DNA of 7,583 nt, from the NCBI GenBank assembly GCA_964467705.1, contig CAYXUZ010000238.1, forward strand, positions 1-7,583, written 5' to 3'. How positions within the stretch are numbered: the stretch's first letter is position 1; every line of letters starts with the position of its first letter. A program made the translations under genes and the position numbers. Shown piece after piece: positions 1 through 4,540 of this stretch. The stretch is from CAADGU01 sp964467705. Lineage in GTDB: Bacteria; Chloroflexota; Anaerolineae; Promineifilales; Promineifilaceae. The notes below the pieces were generated by a model that was not told the origin of the DNA, searched no databases, and saw nothing but the letters and a program-made list of their open reading frames with translations.

Positions 1-44
1 ACACCATGCTCAAACGCCTCGCTGCCGCTTAATTTTCAAATGGC

Positions 45-71
45 CTCTAAGGGTTTGCAAAACCCTTAGGG
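45..71 (-). terminator. Hairpin downstream of the cytochrome gene, probable terminator
   Basis: A 10-bp perfect stem (47-56 paired with 60-69, CTAAGGGTTT/AAACCCTTAG) closes a 3-nt loop. One G-T and one C-G pair extend it to 12 bp. It starts 10 nt after the stop codon of the minus-strand cytochrome gene, where a factor-independent terminator belongs. The minus-strand sequence after the stem (ATTTGAAAATT) is only moderately T-rich, so termination may be imperfect. Positions 1-44 hold no complete gene. Confidence 0.55.
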
Positions 72-80
72 TCTTCACTA

Positions 81-1343
81 CTAAGGCTGGGGCGTGGCGG
101 TGGCTTCGGGCACGGCCGTAGCCTCGGGTGTTGGTGATGGCGGTGCGGTGGGTGGGATGTACGTGTGGTAGCCTCTCGCGGCCGCTTCCATTTCGGCTGG
201 ATCTTTCACGTCGGCAATTTCATCATTATGGCATTGGCCGCAAACATAAGTCAGCGTCAGGTAAGGCATCACCTGCGTGCCATCCTCGCTAAACTGTGGC
301 GCGTTGGGGTCCGGATTGATGGAAAACTGGTGGGCGCGAATATCGGCTGTGAAGGTTTCCAGGTCGCCTACGGCCGACTTTGCCATGAGGGGCATGTGGC
401 ATTGAATGCAGGTGACACGGCCGTGCCTGCTCACATTTTGCACCATTTCTTGCCCCCAATGACACGTCTGGCACACCTGACCGATGCCCTGATTGGGATT
501 CACGTCGGCGTCGGTAAAGCGGGCGCTGGCATGAGGATCGTGGCATGTAACACATTCCAGCGCAAAGTGCCTGGAGTTGTACAAATCACTGAACTGCTGG
601 TTGTGTTCGGCGAATCCCTCGCTGGCATCCATTGTCGCTTTTTCATCGCGGACATGACAGTGACCGCATAACTGGGCACTGCGATCCACTACCATGCGTA
701 CCCCCTGAGGATCTTCCGCGTGGCGGCTGCCGGGACCGTGACATTTTTCACACTGGATACCTTCATAAATCCAAGTACCGTCAATCCCTTCCAGGTTGTC
801 CTGACGGCCTTGGGCGGCATAGCCGGTGGTGTGGCAGCGGGCGCAGTCGAAGGCCACCTGCTCGTCCGGGTGAAAAGCCACCCAACCTGCTTCTAGCTCC
901 AGGTTTTCATTGGCAAAGTTGTATTGGGTGGTCTCACCAGTGATCACGTAACCATTGCTGTCTACAAAGCGAGCCATCCAGCCAAAGCCGCCAATCACAT
1001 AGCTAATGTCGGCCCAGGTGTAGCCGGCAGGTGGTTCTGGAATGCCGTTGGTAATTTCATCATAGGGGAAAGCTGGTGGTTGGCCGTTAATGGCAGAGAG
1101 GGCGTTGGCATGGCCGGTTAAGACAAAGCGGGCGTATATCTCTTCGTGGCAGGAGCCACATTGCGCCGCGCCGATGAATGCCTGACTGGCAGTAGCGTCT
1201 TCCCCGGCGGGGCCAACGGGCCCAAGTGGCCCTGCCGGGCCAGCCGGGCCGACCGGGCCTGCTTCCCCTTGGGGGCTGGCGCAGCTAACAACCATGAGGC
1301 TGAACAGCAACATAATAGGAAGCAATACATGTCTGCGGGACAT
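81..1343 (-). CDS. Octahaem c-type cytochrome lipoprotein with collagen-like stalk (cytochrome c554-like)
   Basis: A 420-residue exported electron-transfer protein. Residues 1-20 form a lipoprotein signal (RR, hydrophobic core, lipobox VVSC) with the lipidated Cys at 21, so it should be anchored to the outer face of a membrane. Residues 26-49 are eight Gly-X-Y triplets. Eight CXXCH haem-binding motifs start at residues 62, 167, 198, 226, 264, 291, 312 and 368. The first motif region (FIGAAQCGSCHEEIY, then GHANAL) resembles the cytochrome c554/multihaem family (PF13435), and CEKCHGPGSRH and CVTCHDPH are also typical of it. There is no CXXCK motif, so it is not a classical NrfA or octahaem nitrite reductase. 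The tail from about residue 397 is rich in Pro, Thr and Ala. The start is fixed by AAGGAGGTT five bases upstream of ATG. It stands alone on its strand, divergent from the DUF1269 gene. The electron donor and acceptor cannot be told from sequence. Confidence 0.9.
   Translation of the reverse strand: MSRRHVLLPIMLLFSLMVVSCASPQGEAGPVGPAGPAGPLGPVGPAGEDATASQAFIGAAQCGSCHEEIYARFVLTGHANALSAINGQPPAFPYDEITNGIPEPPAGYTWADISYVIGGFGWMARFVDSNGYVITGETTQYNFANENLELEAGWVAFHPDEQVAFDCARCHTTGYAAQGRQDNLEGIDGTWIYEGIQCEKCHGPGSRHAEDPQGVRMVVDRSAQLCGHCHVRDEKATMDASEGFAEHNQQFSDLYNSRHFALECVTCHDPHASARFTDADVNPNQGIGQVCQTCHWGQEMVQNVSRHGRVTCIQCHMPLMAKSAVGDLETFTADIRAHQFSINPDPNAPQFSEDGTQVMPYLTLTYVCGQCHNDEIADVKDPAEMEAAARGYHTYIPPTAPPSPTPEATAVPEATATPQP
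1197..1268 (-). repeat. Collagen-like Gly-X-Y repeat in the cytochrome lipoprotein
   Basis: Eight consecutive GXY triplets (GEA GPV GPA GPA GPL GPV GPA GED) at residues 26-49, immediately after the lipidated Cys. The DNA is a GGCCC/GGGCC-rich imperfect triplet repeat. It probably acts as a stiff spacer between membrane anchor and haem domain; eight triplets is short for a stable triple helix, so trimerisation is only a possibility. Confidence 0.85.
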
Positions 1344-1348
1344 AACAG

Positions 1349-1357
1349 AACCTCCTT
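1349..1357 (-). promoter_or_regulatory. Strong ribosome binding site of the cytochrome gene
   Basis: Read on the minus strand, AAGGAGGTT lies five bases before the ATG at 1343. It is a near-perfect anti-16S match that fixes the start and suggests efficient translation. Confidence 0.85.
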
Positions 1358-1484
1358 GCTAAATTCAGGTTAGTTGGGGATGATGAGTTGTTTTAGATTG
1401 ATGGAATGCTACGAGATGATAGTACGGCCGTATCCTCTCACCTGCCTAGTGACCATTTTCCACTGATTCCTGGCAATTTGTCAC

Positions 1485-1512
1485 TTGCTGCTTTGGTGAA
1501 GATTAGTATATT
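1485..1512 (+). promoter_or_regulatory. Candidate sigma70-type promoter, distal, for the DUF1269 gene
   Basis: TTGCTG (1485-1490) and TATATT (1507-1512) are separated by 16 bp. The -10 matches 5 of 6 bases of the consensus but the -35 only 3 of 6. It lies in the divergent 258-bp region between the cytochrome and DUF1269 genes. It would give a leader of about 80-90 nt. Judged by eye only. Confidence 0.25.
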
Positions 1513-1544
1513 GCTTATTTCCGGCAATTTTGCATCTGTAGAAG

Positions 1545-1572
1545 TTGATACTTTTACGAAATTTAGGAAAAT
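1545..1572 (+). promoter_or_regulatory. Candidate sigma70-type promoter, proximal, for the DUF1269 gene
   Basis: TTGATA (1545-1550, 5 of 6 to TTGACA) and GAAAAT (1567-1572, 4 of 6 to TATAAT) are separated by 16 bp in a clearly AT-rich stretch just upstream of the gene. It competes with the distal candidate. No clear promoter for the leftward cytochrome gene could be picked in the rest of 1344-1601. Confidence 0.3.
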
Positions 1573-1590
1573 AAAATCAAATTCACTTTT

Positions 1591-1597
1591 TGGAGGT
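1591..1597 (+). promoter_or_regulatory. Ribosome binding site that fixes the DUF1269 start
   Basis: TGGAGGT ends five bases before ATG at 1602. An upstream in-frame TTG at 1590 would place this site inside the coding region, so ATG 1602 is the supported start. Confidence 0.85.
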
Positions 1598-1601
1598 AAA
1601 A

Positions 1602-2102
1602 ATGAGTAACTTGTTTGTCTTTGCTTTTGATAACGAAACCGATGCGTTCCGTATGCGTGACGCTTTGGTGGGAATGCAGAAGCAACATATCATTGAGTTG
1701 GAAGATGCGGCTGTGGTTGTGCGCCGTCAGGATGGCAAAGCTAAAGTCAGCCAGGCCACCAGCCTGGTGGGCGCAGGCGCGTTAGGTGGTGCGTTCTGGG
1801 GGATGCTGATTGGTTTGCTTTTCTTCGCCCCCTGGCTCGGTATGGTTGCCGGGGCTATTGGTGGTGCGCTTGGCGGCGCGTTCACCGATGTGGGGGTAGA
1901 TGACAAATTCATCAAAGAAGTGAGTAATACCATCCAGCCGGGCCAATCCGCTTTGTTTTTGTTGGTGCGTAGCGCCACTGCTGACAAAGTCTTGGAAGGA
2001 TTGCAGGGTTTCAACCCCACTGTACTCCAGACTTCATTGTCGGCCGAAGACGAGGCCAAATTACGTGAACATTTCGCGGCCCCGGAAGAGCCTGCTGCTT
2101 AA
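1602..2102 (+). CDS. DUF1269 family membrane protein
   Basis: A 166-residue protein matching the DUF1269 (PF06897) pattern over its whole length. The N-terminal alpha/beta part (about 1-48) includes ELEDAAVVVRRQDGK. The central Gly/Ala-rich hydrophobic part (about 53-98) holds GALGGAFWGMLIGLLFF and a second GxxxG-like run, giving one or two glycine-zipper membrane segments. The C-terminal part has IQPGQSALFLLVR and TVLQTSLS, then an acidic Pro/Ala end. Length is normal for the family. No biochemical function is established; members are small membrane proteins sometimes linked to stress or envelope, and nothing here narrows that. It appears monocistronic, divergent from the cytochrome gene, and is followed 55 nt later by a strong terminator. 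Confidence 0.88.
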   Translation: MSNLFVFAFDNETDAFRMRDALVGMQKQHIIELEDAAVVVRRQDGKAKVSQATSLVGAGALGGAFWGMLIGLLFFAPWLGMVAGAIGGALGGAFTDVGVDDKFIKEVSNTIQPGQSALFLLVRSATADKVLEGLQGFNPTVLQTSLSAEDEAKLREHFAAPEEPAA

Positions 2103-2157
2103 TTTTTCTATTGACTTCACTTCGTATAGAGAAAAAATCTGTAGGAAACAAAATGTT

Positions 2158-2190
2158 GGTGGACACAAAATCATCTGTTTTGTGTCCATC
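2158..2190. terminator. Strong factor-independent terminator, probably bidirectional
   Basis: A perfect 10-bp stem (2161-2170 with 2178-2187, GGACACAAAA/TTTTGTGTCC) encloses a 7-nt loop. T-A, G-T and G-C pairs extend it to 13 bp. On the plus strand it is followed by TTTTGCTCCTTTTATT. On the minus strand it is followed by a T-rich ATTTTGTTTCC. It sits between the convergent DUF1269 gene and glycoside-hydrolase operon and probably ends both transcripts. The rest of 2103-2296 shows nothing else convincing. Confidence 0.85.
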
Positions 2191-2296
2191 TTTTGCTCCT
2201 TTTATTATGTGATTGACCTGGAGACGATTCTCCCGCTATTGTAGCCCGGCAAATTATTTCTTGCGCCGGAGATGGCTTCCGATGGGTCTGGCGGGT

Positions 2297-3778
2297 TTAC
2301 CCGTTTACAGTAAAAGCTCCCGCCAATCCCGTGACACAATCTGCCCCAAGCCAGACTTTGAAGTCGCCCGGCTCTACTGTGCGGTGCATAGCATGGCCGG
2401 TAAAACCCAGTTCGCGCACGGGAATCTCAAACCGAACAATCTGCCTTTCGCCAGGTTGCAAACTGATTTTCTGGAATCCTTTTAGCTCTTTCACCGGGCG
2501 TGTTATGCTGCTGACCAGGTCACGCACGTAAAGCTGTACTACCTCCGCGCCAGGCCGTTTGCCGCTGTTGGTCACCGCAGCCGAGACAACAAGGGTATCA
2601 TCCAACCCCAGTTCCGGTTGCGCCACATGCAGGTCAGTATAGGTGAACTGGGTGTAACTAAGGCCAAAACCAAAGGGGAAGAGAGGGGAATTGCGCTCAT
2701 CTATGTAGACGGATTTGAACGTTTCGGCGAACTGGCGTACGCCCGCTTCAGCGGCCGGGCGGCCAGTGTTTTTGTGGGCATAGTAGATGGGGATTTGCCC
2801 TTCGGAACGGGGCCAACTGGCGGTTAGTTTGCCGGACGGGTTGGCTGCGCCGAAGAGAATGTCGGCCACGGCGCGACCGGTGCGGATGCCGCCGTGCCAG
2901 GCCACCAGTAGCGCCTGTGCCTGCTCCGCAAGACGCGGAATGACCAGGGGACGGCCGTTCATCAGCACACACACTATTGGTTTACCTGTTGCCGCCAGCG
3001 TGTCCGCCAGTTCTTGCTGACGGCCGGGCAGCCCCAGGTGAGTGCGGGAATGACCCTCGCCGCTCATGTTGGCGCTTTCACCAACCACCAGCAGCACCAC
3101 ATCCGCCGCCTGCGCGGCCGCAACAGCCGCCGGAAAATCGGTGGGCGCGTCGTCGCGGATGGGGCAGGCGGCCACATGCGTCCAGGCATGAGCAGGCAAA
3201 TAAGCGGCTAATCCTTCTAGCACCGTTTCCACATCTTCTGGATGGTTATTCAGCGACCAGCAGCCAAGCATGTCCTGGCGGTTATCGGCCAGAGGGCCGA
3301 TAACCGCCAGGCGAGTTTGCGGCGAGAGGGGCAACAGGCCATCCGCGTTTTTCAGTAATACCATAGATTCTTGCGCTACTTGTAAGGCCAGATCGCGGAA
3401 ATCGGGGCGGAGGATGAGGGTATCGGCCAGCGTTTCATCGGTGTAGGGGTTTTCAAAGAGGCCCAGGCGGAATTTTAGACGTAAGACACGGCGAGTGGCT
3501 TCGTCTACGGCCGTCAACGACACTTCCCCCGCCGTCACCAAATCGGCCAGATGATCGGCGTACCCTGTGCTGACCATTTCCATGTCCAGCCCGGCCAGAA
3601 GACTAAGCCGGGCCGCCTCTTTCAGGTCGGCGGCAAAACCGTGTGGGATGAGTTCCCGCACCGCTTCATAGTCGCTGAGAACAACGCCGGGCCACTGCCA
3701 TTCATCGCGCAAGATGGTTTGCAAAAGGAGGGGATTGGCGGTGGCGGGGATGCCGCTGATTTCATTGAAGGCAGTCAT
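2297..3778 (-). CDS. GH3 beta-glucosidase, C-terminal fragment (end of barrel, alpha/beta sandwich, Fn3-like domain)
   Basis: A 493-residue reading frame carrying the distal two thirds of a GH3 enzyme, which removes terminal beta-linked glucose from oligosaccharides. The end of the (beta/alpha)8 barrel (1-110) has GVVLSDYEAV with the expected nucleophile Asp36. The alpha/beta sandwich (about 130-340, PF01915) has LLKNADGLLPL, IGPLADNR and GESANMSGEGHSR, the loop that usually supplies the acid/base. The fibronectin-III-like domain (about 395-465, PF14310) has EVVQLYVRD and RPVKELKGF. The ATG overlaps the stop of the upstream fragment as TAATG, a layout that could allow reinitiation, but no good ribosome site precedes it and homology extends seven codons upstream to 3799. 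It is therefore better read as the broken end of one gene. A perfect 17-bp inverted repeat lies inside it. Confidence 0.85.
   Translation of the reverse strand: MTAFNEISGIPATANPLLLQTILRDEWQWPGVVLSDYEAVRELIPHGFAADLKEAARLSLLAGLDMEMVSTGYADHLADLVTAGEVSLTAVDEATRRVLRLKFRLGLFENPYTDETLADTLILRPDFRDLALQVAQESMVLLKNADGLLPLSPQTRLAVIGPLADNRQDMLGCWSLNNHPEDVETVLEGLAAYLPAHAWTHVAACPIRDDAPTDFPAAVAAAQAADVVLLVVGESANMSGEGHSRTHLGLPGRQQELADTLAATGKPIVCVLMNGRPLVIPRLAEQAQALLVAWHGGIRTGRAVADILFGAANPSGKLTASWPRSEGQIPIYYAHKNTGRPAAEAGVRQFAETFKSVYIDERNSPLFPFGFGLSYTQFTYTDLHVAQPELGLDDTLVVSAAVTNSGKRPGAEVVQLYVRDLVSSITRPVKELKGFQKISLQPGERQIVRFEIPVRELGFTGHAMHRTVEPGDFKVWLGADCVTGLAGAFTVNG
3274..3311. repeat. Perfect 17-bp inverted repeat, 4-nt loop, inside GH3 coding sequence
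   Basis: CCTGGCGGTTATCGGCC at 3274-3290 is the exact reverse complement of 3295-3311, separated by AGAG. It lies in the codons for LAVIGPLADNRQD, a conserved GH3 motif, so the protein sequence supplies part of the symmetry, but every third-position base also fits. The mRNA would form a very stable hairpin in mid-gene. No T run follows on either strand, so it does not look like a terminator. Confidence 0.9.
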
Positions 3779-4530
3779 TACCGTGCCAGCCCCGGCATCA
3801 AATACACATCGCGCAGGGTGCGTTCGGAGAAATCGGTGGTGTTATAGTCGCGGCCGGCTTCGGCCGCGCCATAACCAGCATAATGTTTGGGGCAGGCGGC
3901 AATATGTCGCCCGCTCGTCAGATCGGTGGCCTGGAAGCCACGCACGCGGGCGCGGGCCATAGCCGCGCCGAGAAATGGGTCTTCGCCAGCGCCTTCGGCG
4001 ATGCGCCCCCAACGGGGGTCACGGGACACGTCCACCATCGGGGCAAATATCCAGTCCACGCCGGAAGCAGAGGCTTCTTCGGCAGCCACGCGGGCGGCGC
4101 GTTCCAGCAGCGCCGGATTCCAGGTGCAGGCTTCGGCCAGGGGAATGGGGAAGATGGTGCGGAAACCATGAATGACATCCCCACCAACAATAAGAGGGAT
4201 GCCCAACCGTGATTCCTCCACAGCAAGGCGCTGGCAGTGGTTGATCAGGCTGGGGATCATGATGTTCAGGAATGAACCGACACGGCCGTTACGAATCAGT
4301 TCGTCTATATCGGCGTGCAGTTTGGGCAGATAGGTGAACGGTTCACCGGCCGTTTCGGCCTGCTGTTTTTGGGCCTCATAGTCATCAGGGTCGAAAGGGG
4401 CAAACGGGTTGATTTGCACCAACTGGCCGATCTTTTCCGGCACGGTCATTTGGGCGAGCAGCGCTTCGACGCGAGTTTCGGTAGCTGGGTCAAGGTGGTT
4501 GTAACTGTGGGCGTTGGTGGCGGGTTCCAT
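3778..4530 (-). CDS. GH3 beta-glucosidase, N-terminal fragment (catalytic barrel)
   Basis: A 250-residue frame carrying most of the GH3 N-terminal barrel (PF00933). Visible family motifs are VEALLAQMTVPEKIGQL (21-37), GGDVIHG (116-122), a Pro/Trp segment, SRDPRWGRIAEGAGEDP (169-185) and the substrate-binding KH pair in CPKHYAGYGAAEAGRDYN (213-230). No signal peptide is present, so the enzyme would be cytoplasmic. The last six residues are out of family register because of the deletion near 3799; the nucleophile Asp lies only in the next fragment. The start ATG follows the GH35-like gene's stop by 10 nt, with GAGGAA overlapping that gene's last codons as a distant, weak ribosome site, so translation is probably coupled. 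It belongs to the same operon as the two genes upstream. Confidence 0.85.
   Translation of the reverse strand: MEPATNAHSYNHLDPATETRVEALLAQMTVPEKIGQLVQINPFAPFDPDDYEAQKQQAETAGEPFTYLPKLHADIDELIRNGRVGSFLNIMIPSLINHCQRLAVEESRLGIPLIVGGDVIHGFRTIFPIPLAEACTWNPALLERAARVAAEEASASGVDWIFAPMVDVSRDPRWGRIAEGAGEDPFLGAAMARARVRGFQATDLTSGRHIAACPKHYAGYGAAEAGRDYNTTDFSERTLRDVYLMPGLAR
3797..3801 (-). other. Frameshift/deletion point in the GH3 gene
   Basis: In gene sense the sequence reads GTG TAT TTG ATG CCG; the family register uses TTG as Leu before the break and GAT (3799-3797) as the Asp of DAGAG after it, so one G is shared. The frame change equals a loss of 3n+1 bases; with seven family residues missing it is 22 bases. 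The length is inferred from remembered family spacing. Confidence 0.65.
3849..3868. repeat. GC-only 8-bp hairpin in GH3, near the frameshift
   Basis: CGCGGCCG (3849-3856) and CGGCCGCG (3861-3868) are exact reverse complements around a 4-nt loop. The codons encode GAAEAGRD, which is conserved in GH3. It lies about 50 bp on the 5' side (in gene sense) of the deletion point. Confidence 0.7.
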
Positions 4531-4540
4531 TGTGTTTGTG

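Larger units (their letters stand above)
2297..4530 (-). pseudogene. GH3 beta-glucosidase gene interrupted by a frameshifting deletion (both fragments)
   Basis: The two adjacent minus-strand frames (3778-4530 and 2297-3778) together form one bacterial GH3 beta-glucosidase of about 743 residues, the usual BglX-like length without signal peptide. The upstream frame runs in family register to LRDVYL, then goes off into MPGLAR and a stop. The family register resumes in another frame at position 3799 with DAGAGTVMTAFNE, eight codons' worth of homology beginning before the second fragment's ATG. Compared with the usual spacing in this family (about seven residues such as PPFKAAV between these motifs), some 22 bp are missing. 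The break falls in the catalytic barrel, before the nucleophile, so an active single chain cannot be made from this sequence as given. Confidence 0.75.

Noticed and set aside
1..32. Possible C-terminal tail of a plus-strand gene (TMLKRLAAA then TAA), or alternatively a minus-strand start at 7 with GAGG nine bases upstream.
   Set aside because: Only about ten codons are visible and both readings are plausible, so neither can be supported.
165..671. 168-residue plus-strand open frame opposite the cytochrome gene.
   Set aside because: It is the antisense shadow of a clearly real CXXCH-containing gene and shows no family motif.
1472..1530. Two copies of GGCAATTT 51 bp apart in the divergent promoter region, as a possible regulator site.
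   Set aside because: An 8-base AT-rich word repeated twice is weak evidence, and a similar CGGCAATTT also occurs inside the cytochrome gene.
1590..1601. TTG start for the DUF1269 gene four codons upstream.
   Set aside because: The Shine-Dalgarno sequence lies at 1591-1597, so it serves the ATG at 1602.
2103..2137. Imperfect inverted repeat TTTTTCTAT ... ATAGAGAAAAAA just after the DUF1269 stop.
   Set aside because: It is AT-only with a bulge and a long loop; the strong hairpin at 2158-2190 explains termination much better.
2292..2303. CGGGTTTACCCG palindrome overlapping the GH3 stop codon.
   Set aside because: A 5-bp stem with a 2-nt loop cannot fold well and is short enough to be chance.
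3776..3780. TAATG as evidence for two genuine, translationally coupled GH3 subunits.
   Set aside because: Family homology continues upstream of the second ATG in its own frame and residues of the barrel are missing, so a broken single gene fits better.
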